Shown here one piece after another: positions 21,831 through 34,781 of a DNA stretch of 64,000 bases. The stretch comes from Selaginella tamariscina (taxonomy: Eukaryota > Streptophyta > Lycopodiopsida > Selaginellales > Selaginellaceae): the NCBI GenBank assembly GCA_003024785.1, contig PUQB01000748.1, forward strand, positions 42,385-106,384, written 5' to 3'. Position numbers and translations under genes: made by a program. Position 1 is the stretch's first letter; every line of letters begins with the position of its first letter. The notes below the pieces were generated by a model. It saw nothing but the letters and a program-made list of their open reading frames with translations, was not told where the DNA came from and ran no database searches.

Positions 21831-24800
21831 AACCTTAAAAGTAGCATTGAAAAAACTTTCCTATTGTGTTCTAGGTTACTCTCCCTTACATTTGTCATGT
21901 TACTTTACCTGATGTTTGTCAAGGTTACTTTACCTAATGTTTGCCCATGTTACTTTATCTCATATTTGCACATGTTAGTTTACTATACATTTTCACAAGA
22001 CATAGTGAGTTAATTTGTTCTAGTTTACAAGTTAAGTGTTGTGAAATGGATCATGTGATATTCTACACACTTTTAAAAGTTTTGTTTTTCTTTAAGGTGT
22101 ATGAATTTGATAGTAATATAGAAACATGACAACATCTATTAAGTTATGGCTTAGGTCAAGATTTATTGTCAATTTCCAAAATAGTGTTCAAATAGGGAAA
22201 AATTTATGTTCAAATATGCATCATTAACTTCGGAAATAAGGGCATATTTAAACATTATAATGAACATTGCATTTTAATAGCAAGTGTGAAAGGAGTTCTC
22301 ATTGTTGCACACTTTTGAGAGTGTAACTCAAGAAGCTCGCTTTAATGTCGGACTATATTTATAATGAACATTGCATTTTAATAGCAAGTGTGAAAGGAGT
22401 TCTCATTGCTGCACATTTTTTGAGAGTGTAACTCAAGAAGCTCGCTTTAATGTTGGACTTATGTTTAGTGAAAAAGTTAGGTGTATTAATATATGATGAA
22501 TATGTTAACAAGTTGGTTTGAGTTGCCAATGTAGTCAAAGTACTGTTTGATGTTTGCATTATTTAAATGACGCTAGATACAAGTAGTGTTAGGTGAAATA
22601 ATTTGTTAATTATGAGGGATCGTGAGAAAAACTTAAGATAAAAGCTTATAGTAATAGAGGTATTTATTACTATACTCTTATTGGTGCAATGTGAGGGTAG
22701 ATGGCATGGTCTACTAGAAATGGAAATATCAAAACATATAGTTACATTTTCAGTTTATTGAGTATAACCAAACAAAATCATCTCGTCATATAACAAGATC
22801 CACCATAATGCTGCCATTTCTTACCATAGTGGGCTTGGGATCCTTGGGGATTGCCAACGTATGGCATGTCATAGGTGATTAAAGGAGAAAGGAGATAGTA
22901 GCAACCCTTAAGTTTGTGAATGAGGGCATTCACTCTTTCAAAGGGGTAGTGAGTGTCATGGTTCTTATTGGTAGAATCTCACATATATAGATCAGAGTTA
23001 CTTAGTTAAGTAGCATGGAAGCCCTACTTGTAACACCAATTAGCTCTTAGTTTTTATGTTTAAAGGGTGAGGGATAGTGTTATGACACATGAGGGTGAGG
23101 GATAATGTTATGACACATATGGTCATAATTAATTGCAATATTGAATGCTTATATCTCAATATTCAACAAATATTATACTATACTTTGCCAACTCATTTAT
23201 AACCAATCTCAAATAGATAGTCATAAATACTTTCAAAATCTGAAGTATAAATATCTCATACATGAGGTAATAAATGTTTTTGAATTGAACATCAAATCAT
23301 ACATTAGAGACTTTGAATCATAATTTTTAAAAAAGGAGACCATCTTCTTGAGCTAATTTAATAACCTAACATCGTACTTTCACTGATACTAAATTGAACT
23401 TAAGGAACATAATTAAATCTTAAGTTAAAAATTTTGTTTTCTAATGTTTTAGAGCACCAAAGATACATACTTTGTATAATTATCGATTACAAACATTCAC
23501 GATCATGCTGCAAAAGATTCAAACAATGTTGACTTTTAAATTCCACTAAATACTGACTCTTTGAGGAGGTACATGCATCAAACCTCCATCATATAATCAA
23601 CTATTTTGGCTCATTGACATTCTTGAATAAAACTTATAAAATTAGCAAGTTTTTTTACTTAGTTTTATAAGTAAAAGTGGAACCCCTCAATATAAAGTCC
23701 TTGTTAATCAAGAAATTACCCTTGATTAATAGCTTGAATCAATCAACTCCCACAATGCAAAAACTATCAAAGTTAGCAATAAAATATGTGTGCACCAAAC
23801 ACCTTCACAATGCACCTACTTGAAACGGTTTTCTTTGGTGAAAATTAGCCTTCTCACATGGTGTATAAGTTACACAAGTTTGTCCTCGACAGGGATTGAA
23901 CAAGGTTAGTTTCATTATTAAGTGTCATATCACTATCCCTATCCCTTTAGTTATAAAGGTTAAAAGTCAATTAGTATTACAATGAAAGCTCCTATATTAC
24001 TTAACCAGGTGATCATGATCTACATAAGTCAAATGATCTACTAGGTAAGAACCATGACATCATGGAGTGGCCATAATCATGAGAGATGAAGACTCAAAAA
24101 GGGATTTGAGTTTAACACTTTAGTATATGATACCTTAGTGTTGTAACATTTTAAGTTAATTAAGAAAAAGTTTCTCAATGCATTAATTGGGAAGCATTGT
24201 GGTACTTTGTTTGTGTGTTAAATGTCCAGAATGAGTAATGTATCTTAGTTTAACATATTAAATTAAATATTCTACTCATGTTTAAAAAGTTTTACTGAAT
24301 TATGAGATATAATTGAAACATGAAAATAATATGGCATTTCGGTGTCATGATAACATTAATGTGGAAATTAGTATCTTATTAAATTAATTAGATAGATCAA
24401 ATATTAATTCATGATTCCTTTTAGTCCCTAAATGGTTACTTAGAATATTGATAACAATTATATTTCCATCTCAATATTAAAGTTTGGTTAGTATCAACTA
24501 AGCCCATGTTCATAGTATAATCCTTATTTTTTGATGAATTGATCAATTATATCATTATGTTTGCTAATGTAACAACTTGTGATTTGAAGGTTGGTCAATG
24601 GTTATGAGTTTGAATGTATCAATATCAAGAATGCAATTGTTTATAAAATGGGGATTAACTTGAAGGTGCTTGTTAAACATTAATTGCTTGAATTAGTAAA
24701 AACATTTATGCGATCAATTTGAGAGTTAGAATTAATATAATGTTATTGATATACAATATTATGAGTTCAGGGAAACTCTTATCATAAGAAGTAAAGTTTT

Positions 24801-25571
24801 AAAATTTAATATTTTAAATTTAATGAGATAAGGAATTAAAAATTATTGAATGAACTTAGTTGTTGTGCTTTTTGTGTTACAAAGCATAAGAAGTGAGGGC
24901 TATCTACTTTTACACTTGGTATTGAATTCATTTCGATATAAGTTTCACATCTTGTTTGGCGTAGTTGTACACTAAGCTTGGATGATGAAGGGGCTTAAAA
25001 CAAGTTTGGGTAAGTATGGTAGCAGACCCTTAAAAAGGGGTGGTGAGAAACACTTAAAAATCCAAAAAACATAAAGTAGGAATACTTTGTTGGGTGGAGA
25101 TTTGGGAAATTTATGATATGTGAAGGGCATTGGGTTAAGAATTTAAGATGGACTCAAGATGTTTATTGTGTGCTTGATGACATATGCATGGTTGTTAATT
25201 GCGTCTAATGTTAAGAAATAAAGTAAAATTGTAATTATTGTTAACCTAGGGGCCGACAAACAGCATTAACTAGAAGCCTCTAATATAAATTCTAGTTAAA
25301 ATAAAGAAATTAGTTGTTATGTTGTTTATGATAAGGTGATAAACTTTGTAAACATGCAAAGGTCTTCAAGCGACTTCATGTTGTCTCTAGCAACTAAGTT
25401 AGTAACTCACTAAATGACAATTTTGAATTATTTGGCTTTGGGTATTATGTGAACTTTTTGTTGACTTCACATAGAATGTATAGTTTTGATTATTTTTTAA
25501 AATTTTTTTATATTACTTAATCTTTGAGTTGGACGTCAATAAGGACATTGACATTTTCAAAGGCGGAGGGG
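21831..25571 (+). mobile_element. E1 non-coding internal region
   Basis: Roughly collinear with the E2 internal region (27876-31591), for example TTCACAAGACATAGTGAG, TTTCTTTAAGGTGT.TGAATTTG, AGAGTGTAACTC.AGAAGC and a purine-rich AAAGGCGGAGGGG just before the 3' LTR. No gag or pol similarity can be read in any frame. It carries its own 114-bp tandem duplication (about 22248-22475) absent from E2. Confidence 0.7.
22248..22475 (+). repeat. Two-copy tandem duplication, about 114-bp unit
   Basis: ATAATGAACATTGCATTTTA and the following 90 bp recur with a 114-bp offset (TGAAC at 22261 and 22375), with only a few differences. E2 has a single equivalent segment. Confidence 0.85.
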
Positions 25572-26041
25572 TGTCATATTTTTATTATAACTGTTCTTTA
25601 CTTTGAAGGTTGATTGTTATTACCTATTGAACTATGTTGACGAGCCTTAAGTTTAAAGAAAACATACTTGCCTAGTGCACTTGAGTATTTAATTATGGTT
25701 TGACCTTGTGTTATTAGATATTTGCAAGAAACTCTAGGCAAAGATAACATTTCTATTTAGAAAAATCTCTCTTCATTTTTCATGACCTAATTAGATTCAT
25801 AATTGGTTCTAGTGAGTTTAGCATGTCGAATATAGATAGAAACACCCTTAAGGTTGACCTAGCTCATGACAACCCACTTTATAAAATAATAAAATATGGG
25901 GAGGCCTCCGTCACATGAATTAAGTAAAGTAGGTGTAGAGAAAACATGCTACATACTGAGAGGTGTCTGGTTCCTTTTTTTCCATTGGCATGTGCTCGTT
26001 AAGGCACATCTTTTGTATGGCTTTAACTTCTAGCATATAAG
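25572..26041 (+). mobile_element. E1 3' LTR, fragment 1 of 4
   Basis: Starts TGTCATATTTTTATTATAAC, a diverged version of the E2 LTR start, preceded by a polypurine tract. It continues collinearly to TTCTAGCATATAAG, where E2 is inserted. The LTR resumes at 33426. Confidence 0.75.
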
Positions 26042-27875
26042 TGTCATAGTTTTTACTATGACTCGACCCTTTACTTTGGACGTTGACTGTTGTTACCTAC
26101 TGTACTATGTTGATGGACCCTAGATGTAGTAGGAAACAGGCCCGCTTAGTGCACTTGGGTATCTGGTGATGGTCCGGCCGGGTGTCATTAGGTATTTGCA
26201 GGAAACTCTAAGCGAAGCTAGAACTTACCTTCTAAAACCCACCCCCAATTTTGACGTCCCAAATAGGCTGATTGGTCTTTGCAGATGAGTTCGGCTGTTA
26301 AGTAGGGTTAGGAACACCCCTAGGGTTGACCTAACCCTAGGGTTGCCCTAACCCACGCCCTAAAACCCCCACCCCCTTGGGTAGGGTTTAGGGGTAGGAG
26401 TAAGGGTGAGTTATAGGCTCATATTGCTAATTTATCTAAGGGGCTAGAATTCAGTGCCAGCCCACTAACACAAACAGGAAAAGAGGGGGGGGGGGGCTCC
26501 GTCACATAAATAAGGTAGAGTATATGTAGGAGAGCTCCTGGGTTCATGAATGAGTTCGTTGCTCTTCTGCCGGTGCAAGCTTCAGCTTGTGTCGTTAAGG
26601 TACAACCCTCTGTTGTGCCGCCCTAACTTCCAGATGCCAGGGGTACGTCCCACCTTCGGGGTAGCTTACCCTTAACGTTGGCGAATCCATGCCTGGGAGG
26701 TCTTGTCGGATGCACGTTCCAAGAGGCAGAGGTTGAGGCTTGTCTCCAGCCTCCTCCTCCACGTCAAGCTAGGTGTAGCACTCACGGCCAAGCAAGGCAC
26801 ATCCGTGTCCTTGTCCAACTGTGGGCGTGGGATCTTGTTTGACAGGTTCACGTTACCTGGTTCCTGAGGGTTCATTGAGGGGTTCTAGAGTTGGCATTTA
26901 GGAACCACGTTTGTGGTACTTGGTGCAACTCTTGAATCTAAGGGCTATGGCATGATAGCCCACATCATGGAAGGCAGTGTCACATGGAGATGTGACACTG
27001 GGCTAAACGTCACATGGTACAACGCCCGAGGCACGCCCTTTGGGGTTATGTCATGGGCTTGTCGCTAAGGGGTTGGATACTCTAGCAAACAGGCATGCTT
27101 GTGCTTGCACTAGGGTGCTAAGCCTTGGGCATCCGCTCGAGGGAGGTTAGGTCTCGTAACTAGGTGTGCTTTGGCACACTTGGCTAGGGGAGTGTTCTCC
27201 TTGGAATCCAGGGGTTGAACAACCTAAGCTCATTAGCAAGCCCTTTCGTAAGGCACTCGCAAGGTCATGTGCTTAGGGTTATCCCAAACCTAGCCTTAGG
27301 GAGTTTGCTTAGCAGAACACTCGTGTCCGCCTACGGCGCACACTCGTGTCCTCACTAAGTACTAGCCCTAGGTCTAGGGTATAACTTGGCCACTCAAACC
27401 CTTAGGGGTTAGTCGTGGTTCAGGGTACCCCTTGTCGCCCTAAAGGGGTTGTACTCCCGGATGAGGGTGATTCCTCAAGGGGTAAGTGACGATGCCTTAG
27501 CTCTGTCAGGGGTATGTGTGGAACACACGTCTCCTTGATGGGGGTTAGGGCATGAGCCTGTCTAGGTCTTCTAGGGCAAGACCCTAAGTCAACTAGGGTT
27601 ATCCCTCAAGGGTTTTGGGGTAGACACTCTAGGGAGACTTAGGCTAAACCCTAAGTCAACTAGGGTTATCCCTCAAGGGTTCTGGGGGCAGACATTCTAG
27701 GGAGACTTAGGCTAAACCCTAAGTCTCTTGTCCACTTGGGCATTAGAGTCTAACCCTAGGGGTCGTTGGGGTTGTTCTGGGAACTTAGCGTTGCTCACAC
27801 AGGGTGATGACGCCGAATGGCCACCTGGCAGCCACGTGTTGCCACGTGTTGGCCCTTTGGGTTAAAACTCTGACA
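26042..27875 (+). repeat. E2 5' LTR
   Basis: Begins with a hairpin: GTCATAGT, TTTT, ACTATGAC. It contains a cluster of CCCTAA/TTAGGG-type motifs (26300-26390), a G-run (26486-26495) and a 67-bp tandem duplication (about 27581-27715). A GCCACGTGTT motif is doubled here (27831 and 27841) but single in the 3' LTR. Confidence 0.9.
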
Positions 27876-27877
27876 AT

Positions 27878-27890
27878 TGGTATCGGAGCC
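27878..27890 (+). promoter_or_regulatory. E2 primer-binding site (initiator Met tRNA)
   Basis: TGGTATCGGAGCC starts 2 bp after the LTR end. It differs by one base from TGGTATCAGAGCC, the usual initiator-Met tRNA primer site of plant LTR elements. Confidence 0.85.
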
Positions 27891-30800
27891 TATTCTCTGC
27901 GGTCAGTAGGACTACCTAAAGTGTAGTGTATTTTAGGGTTTAGTTAGTTCTAAATTCTTGAAGTACTCTATCACTTTCAGCTAATGTCTGAATTCTGCGT
28001 GGAGAGTTGGTCCTGAGATCTATAACTCTTAAAGTACACCTACTTCATAAGTGGGTGTGGGTTATGGACTTAGAAGGTAGCACTTGGAATCAACTTCCAA
28101 GTTGTATGCCAGGTTATTTTACCTTATGAATGTTTGGGTTACTTTACCATATACTTCCACAAGACGTGGCGTGTTAGTTTGTTCTGGCTTACAAACTAAG
28201 TCTTGGAAGTGGGTCTTGTGATATCCTAAGTCTACACATTATTGAAAATTTTTTTTTTTTCTTTAAGGTGTTTGAATTTGGGATAACACATGATTTAGAA
28301 ACAGACAATGTTCTTTGAGTTTTGGCTTATGTCAAGATTCAATATCAGATCCAACTGTAGTGTTCAAACGGGGAAAGACTTATGTTTAGAAGTGCATCTT
28401 TGACTTCGGAAGAAGGGACATATTCAAACATAGGATTGAACACTACATTTTGACATAAAAGTGTAAATAAGCTCTTATTATAGTGCATGTTTCCGAGAGT
28501 GTAACTCTAGAAGCAGACTATGGTGATGAACTTATAATACAACGCAATGTCGAATATTAACATATGATAAATATGTTAAGCAATGGGTTTGAAGATCCAA
28601 TGTAATCAAAGTATTGTCTGATGTTCGCAATATTTTGATGATGCTAGCTGCAAGTAACATTAGGTGGAATAGTTTACAAAATTCAAGTCCCTTGATTTGA
28701 ACAAAGTATAACATGAAACCTTAGTTACTTGTAAGTGCGCACCCTGTATTCAAGTTAGCTAGCTCGGCTAACTTGATTATGAAGTTGTCTTATATGGGAT
28801 CATGAGAGAGACTTCAGATAATAGCTTGAGGATTTCGGTTTCTTATCGATACAGTTTTGGGATAGATAGCATGATCTATTAGAAAGAGAAATGTTGGAAA
28901 CATACGTTTACATTTTCAGTTTACTGAGTAATAAGGACTTGCATAGTGAAGGCGTTCAACGCACACTTGTGCATTTTCATTGTTAACTCTTTAATCTTGA
29001 AATCTGTAATGTTGTTTGCAATGTGGGGATTCTCCACTCTGCTTATTGACTAAGTAAGGAAACTTGCTAAGTTTAATAAGTTATGTGTGGTGGTGTCAAA
29101 TGAGTCGGAAGTTAGTCGAGTATACATTTTGAAGGTTTAAGTGCATGTACCTCCTCAAAGAGTCGGTGTTCGATGAGAATTGAAAGTTGATATTGATTTT
29201 CAATATTAATTTTATTTTAGAGTCGAATACGATTATTCAAAAGACGGTTTCTTGACTCTGCATCATGGTCGAAAATGTGGGCACTTAAAGAACAAATAAA
29301 GTATGTATCTTCAATCTTTCGGAATATTGAAAAAAAAAAAAGAACTATTCTTGACTCAAGGTTTGATTGTATTCCTTGGGTTAGTTGTTAGTTCTATCTC
29401 AAGGTTTGATGGTGTTCCTTGAGTTGTTCAATATTCTTGTAAGTATGATATTGTGTAGGGAGATTAGCTCAAGAAGATGGTGTCCCTTCTTGATGATTGT
29501 AGTTCAAGGTTCGTCCAATATCCGGTTTGAGAATATGAGGTTTCCTATCACCTCATCTGTGGAGATATTTATATTCTAAACTTTGATAGAATTTGTGACA
29601 ATCTTTTCAAGATTGGTTAAAATGACTTGTCAAAGTATGGTATGATATCTCTTCAATATTGAGTTTGGAGCGCTCAATATCAAACTTGGTTATAATCACA
29701 TGAGGTGGCCATAATCATATAACATAAAGACTCAAGTGGATTTGAGTCTGACACTTTGGTAAGGCACTACCTTAGTGTTATAACTTGAAACGTGTTTTCA
29801 AGTTAGTTGAGAAATGAGACATTTCTCAATCCATTGCTTGAGGGGCAATGTGATACTTTCTGGATTGCTAGGTGTCTAGAGTGAATAATGTATCTTAGTT
29901 CAATGTACTGATATTTTGTTCATGTTTGGGGAGATCTATTGAAATATAAGATATGACTAAAACATGAAGTTGATCTAACACTTCAGTGTTATGATAACAT
30001 TTATGTGGAGGTTGATATCTTACTAAATCAATTAGATGAACCAGACACTAGTTCATGATTCTCTTAGTCTCTGAACAAGTTCCTCGGAATACTGTCATAA
30101 CATTATATGTCCATCTAAAAACTCAAGTTCAGTTCATATAAACTAAAACCATGTCTATATTATAGTTGTAGCATTTTGATAGATTGATATGATTGTAAGT
30201 TTATATCCGCTAGTATAATAACTAGTTGATAAACTTAGGATGTGAACGTTAAAACGATCATTATCCATTCAAGAGTATCAATATCGAAATTACAACTGTT
30301 TATGGAATAAGGATTAGTTTAAAAAAATGTTTATCAAAACACTAATTACTTGAATTAGTGAAAATACTATACTTTGGTATAGTGTTGAGAAACATTTAAG
30401 AAATCAGTTTAAGAGTTGGAAATCGATATAATGTTATGGAGGCGTGCAGTATTACAAGTTCAGGGAGACTCTTATCGTGGAAACTAAGTTCTAAAATTCG
30501 GTATTTTGAACTTAGTACGATAAGGAGTTAAGAAGTATTGAACGGCATCTAGTACGATGTGCTCTTTGGGGAATGAGTACAATGAAAGTGACAATTAAAA
30601 GACGTGTTATCTAAAGGTTGTCGATTGAGGCACTAGAGATGGGTTGAATTTTCTGGTTTCCACATTGGTTTATAAGAAAGGTATGTTAGCTTATCTGGTC
30701 CTTGAACTGGTCGGTGTTATGAAAGAATACAAAGTTGGTTGTGAGAGATGTAAGGCTATCACACTTGGTTGCGGGTTTGACTGAATTTGATTCCTGTCGA

Positions 30801-31574
30801 GAATAAATTTATGTTAATAGCACACCAAGTGGATGGCAATTGGCAAGACCTTGTGTATACATGTGTACAGCCATGCGCCTCTATGATCGCCTCTGGCCAG
30901 ATTGATATGTCTACAAGAATAGGGTTTCGGGAATAGTACTCTAGTATCGGAAAAGAGCTTGATTCCGATAAAAGTCTCATACTTAGTCTGGCGTAGCTAT
31001 ATACTAACAAGGGATAGGTATAGTAGCAGACCCTTATGTAAAGGAGTAATGAGAAACACCGAGGGATACAGAAAAGTGAGGCTATAATACCATGACATGT
31101 GGAAATGTGGAACAATTGGAGAAACGTGAAGGCGTTTGGTTAAGCACTTAAGATGGACGTCAAAGTGCTTGTTGTGTGCTAAGACGACAGGGTCGTCAAG
31201 TGTTTGATATTAAGGAATAAAGCAAGTCTTTATTTCTTATTAACCAAGGGCCGGCAACAATACTAACTAGAGGCCTCCAATATAAATTCTAGTTAAGTAA
31301 AGAAATTAACCAGTGTTGTGTGCGTGGGTGACAGACTTTGTAGACGTGCAAAAGGTCTCCAGGTGACTTCATGTCGCAGGTGGTGCCTCCGGCAGCTGGG
31401 TTTACAGCTCAGTGAACGACGGTTCTGAAGTACTTGGCTTCGCGTAATGCAAGGGGGGTAATGAAATTATGTGAACTTTTGGCTAACTCCGCATAGAGTG
31501 ATATGTTAGTTTTGGTTAGTTTTCTCTAACATTATATAGTCTTGGAGTTGGACGTCAACGAGGACGTTGACATT

Positions 31575-31591
31575 TTCAAAGGCGGGGAGTG
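31575..31591 (+). promoter_or_regulatory. E2 polypurine tract
   Basis: TTCAAAGGCGGGGAGTG abuts the 3' LTR start. A purine-rich plus-strand primer site is expected there, and E1 has the equivalent (CAAAGGCGGAGGGG). Confidence 0.65.
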
Positions 31592-33425
31592 TGTCATAGT
31601 TTTTACTATGACTCGACCCTTTACTTTGGACGTTGACTGTTGTTACCTACTGTACTATGTTGATGGACCCTAGATGTAGTAGGAAACAGGCCCGCTTAGT
31701 GCACTTGGGTATCTGGTGATGGTTCGGCCGGGTGTCATTAGGTATTTGCAGGAAACTCTAAGCGAAGCTAGAACTTACCTTCTAGAAACCCACCCCCAAT
31801 TTTGACGTCCCAAATAGGCTAATTGGTCTTTGTAGATGAGTTCGGCATGTTAAGTAGGGTTAGGAACACCCCTAGGGTTGACCTAACCCTAGGGTTGCCC
31901 TAACCCACGCCCTAAAACCCCCACCCCCTGGGTAGGGTTTAGGGGTAGGAGTAAGGGTGAGTTATAGGCTCATATTGCTAATTTATCTAAGGGGCTAGAA
32001 TTCAGTGCCAGCCCACTAACACAAACAGGAAAAGAGGGGGGGGGGGGGGGGCTCCATCACATAAATAAGGTAGAGTATATGTAGGAGAGCTCCTGGGTTC
32101 ATGAATGAGTTCGTTGCTCTTCTGCCGGTGCAAGCTTCAGCTTGTGTCGTTAAGGTACAACCCTCTGTTGTGCCGCCCTAACTTCCAGATGCCAGGGGTA
32201 CGTCCCACCTTCGGGGTAGCTTACCCTTAACGTTGGCAAATCCATGCCTGGGAGGTCTTGTCGGAATGCACGTTTCAAGAGGCAGAGGTTGAGGCTTGTC
32301 TCCAGCCTCCTCCTCCACGTCAAGCTAGGTGTAGCACTCACGGCCAAGCAAGGCACATCTGTGTCCTTGTCCAACTGTGGGTGTGGGATCTTGTTTGACA
32401 GGTTCACGTTACCTGGTTCCTGAGGGTTCATTGAGGGGTTCTAGAGTTGGCATTTAGGAACCACGTTTGTGGTACTTGGTGCAACTCTTGAATCCAAGGG
32501 CTATGGCATGATAGCCCACATCATGGAAGGCAGTGTCACATGGAGATGTGACACTGGGCTAAACGTCACATGATATAACGCCCGAGGCACGCCCTTTGAG
32601 GTTATGTCATGGGCTTGTCGCTAAGGGGTTGGATACTCTAGCAAACATGCATGCTTGTGCTTGCACTAGGGTGCTAAGCCTTGGGCATCCGCTCGAGGGA
32701 GGTTAGGTCTCGTAACTAGGTGTGCTTTGGCACACTTGGCTAGGGGAGTGTTCTCCTTGGAATCCAGGGGTTGAACAACCTAAACTCATTAGCAAAAGCC
32801 CTTTCGTAAGGCACTCGCAAGGTCATGTGATTAGGGTTATCCCAAACCTAGCCTTAAGGAGTTTGCTTAGTAGAACACTCGTGTCCGCCTACGGCGCACA
32901 CTTGTGTCCTCACTAAGTACTAGCCCTAGGTCTAGGGTATAACTTGGCCACTCAAACCCTTAGGGGTTAGTCGTGGTTCAGGGTACCCCTTGTCGCCCTA
33001 AAGGGGTTGTACTCCCGGATGAGGGTGATTCCTCAGGGGGTAAGTGACGATGCCTTAGCTCTGTCTAGGGGTATGTGTGGAACACACGTCTCCTTGATGG
33101 GGGTTAGGGCATGAGCCTGTCTAGGTCTTCTAGGGCAAGACCCTAGGTCAACTAGGGTTATCCCTCAAGGGTTTTGGGGTAGACACTCTAGGGAGACTTA
33201 GGCTAAACCCTAAGTCAACTAGGGTTATCCCTCAAGGGTTCTGGGGGTAGACATTCTAGGGAGACTTAGGCTAAACCCTAAGTCTCTTGTCCACTTGGGC
33301 ATTAGAGTCTAACCCTAGGGGTTGTTGGGGTTGTTCTGGGGAACTTAGCGTTGCTCACACAGGGTGATGACGCCGAATGGCCACATGACAGCCACGTGTT
33401 GGCCCTTTGGGTTAAAACTCTGACA
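31592..33425 (+). repeat. E2 3' LTR
   Basis: Near-identical partner of 26042-27875, with a longer G-run (32037-32051) and a few substitutions and indels. It ends AACTCTGACA directly before the TAAG duplication. Confidence 0.9.
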
Positions 33426-33483
33426 TAAGGGTACATCACACCCTAAGGGTAGCCTATCCTTAGCATTGGTAGATCCACACTAC
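33426..33483 (+). mobile_element. E1 3' LTR, fragment 2 of 4
   Basis: GGGTA.ATCACACCC, GGTAGCCTATCCTTAGCATTGG and TAGATCCACA continue the LTR exactly where fragment 1 stopped, before an inverted LTR begins. Confidence 0.7.
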
Positions 33484-34560
33484 TGTTATCAAATTTTTAA
33501 CTCTAAGGGCCAACACATGGCAAGATGTGGCTGCGAAATAACTATCTGGCATCAACACCTTATGTGAGCAATGTTAAGTCTTTCAAGATGATCTCAAGAG
33601 TTTGGCTTAGTTACTCAAATATGTATGAGACTTAAGGTCCCACTTTAAGTCTCATATGGCAAGATCCTAAAGTTTATTTAGGTTATCCTCTAGGGTTTGG
33701 AGGGTATTCACTTAAGGAAAATTAAACATGCTCATGCCTTAACCCCACTAAGGAGGCATGTCTTATGCATACCCTCATGACAGAGCTAAGGCATCCTCAC
33801 TTACCCCTTAAAGAATCACTCTCATCTAAAAGTACATCCCCTTTAAGGTAATGAGGGGTATCTTGACCCACAACTAACCCTTGAGGGTTTAAGTGGCTAA
33901 GTCATACCCTAGTCCTAGGACTAGTACTTAATAAGGACATGAGTGTGCACTGTAGGCGAACCTGAATGTTCTACTAGGCAAACCTCTTAAGGTTAGGTTT
34001 GGATAACTCTTAAGCACACAACCATGCGAGTGCTTCACGAAAGGCTCATGCTAATAAGTTTAATTAGGTTGTTCAACCCTTGCACATGTTCACACATCCC
34101 TAGGATGAACACCCCGGCCAAGTGTGCTAGCTAGCACACCCAATTATGAAATCTAAACCCTTCGATGTTAAACATGTGACACAACCCTAAAGGTCATGCC
34201 TTGGGTATTGTACTGTGTGTTATATAGCCTAGTGTCATATGTTCATGTGACATCATTTTCTAAGACATAGGCTATCTCACCATAAACCCTCAAACTCAAG
34301 AGCTACACATGGTGCCATGAACATGGCTTATATATGCCAACCCTAGAACCCCTATATGTAAACTCTTATGGAATATGATAATGAGAACTTGCTTGCCAAG
34401 ATGTCATACTCACAATTAGACAAGGGCATGGACAATGCTCACATTATGAGTAAGGATGCATGCCCTATTTATTTGTAAGTGTTGCTCTTAGCTTGGCATA
34501 ATAAGACAAGCCTCAATCTTTAACCTAGTGAAACATGTACTTTAATAAGACCTCCATGTG
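33484..34560 (-). mobile_element. E3, inverted partial LTR of the same family
   Basis: In reverse orientation it matches the LTR from its TGACA end (here AACTCTAAGGGCCAACACATGG) back to the GGGAGGTCTTGTC segment. It is diverged and truncated: the first about 650 bp of the LTR are absent, and about 230 bp of the host LTR are also missing at the junction. It may be a deletion-associated insertion or rearrangement. Confidence 0.7.
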
Positions 34561-34781
34561 CGATCAATTTACCAAAGTTTGGGGTTATAACGAAATAGTC
34601 CACGACTTGGAAAATAGTGTCACATGAACATTTGACACTAGACTAGATGGCACATGGTACGACCCCCAAGGCACAACCTTTAGGGTTGTGTCACCGATTT
34701 AATGCTAAGGAGTTGTATATCTTGTCAAGTAGGCGTGCTTGTGCTTGCATCATGATGTTAAATCTTGGGCATCAGCTTAAG
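34561..34781 (+). mobile_element. E1 3' LTR, fragment 3 of 4
   Basis: Plus-orientation LTR again (GGTTATAACGAAATAGTCCACG, GTCACATGAACATTTGACACTAG, GCGTGCTTGTGCTTGCATCA), ending CATCAGCTTAAG at the E4 insertion point. It resumes at 50403. Confidence 0.7.

Larger units (their letters stand above)
26042..33425 (+). mobile_element. E2, complete young non-coding LTR retrotransposon (LARD-like)
   Basis: 7384 bp. Two 1834-bp LTRs (26042-27875 and 31592-33425) begin TGTCA and end TGACA and differ at only scattered positions seen by eye, so insertion is recent. TAAG flanks both sides (26038-26041 and 33426-33429) as a target duplication. A primer-binding site complementary to initiator-Met tRNA follows the 5' LTR, and a polypurine tract precedes the 3' LTR. 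The 3.7-kb interior has no open frame above about 120 codons and no gag/pol similarity, so movement would need proteins from a partner. Long LTRs plus a long non-coding core fit the LARD class. Confidence 0.9.

Noticed and set aside
30759..31115. 118-codon minus-strand frame in the E2 core
   Set aside because: The longest frame in the core but low complexity, with no counterpart in E1 and no similarity to gag or pol.
32150..32431. Minus-strand frame shared with 26672-26875 and, inverted, 35675-35932
   Set aside because: The same stretch of LTR read in three LTR copies; it is interrupted in one of them and not conserved as protein.
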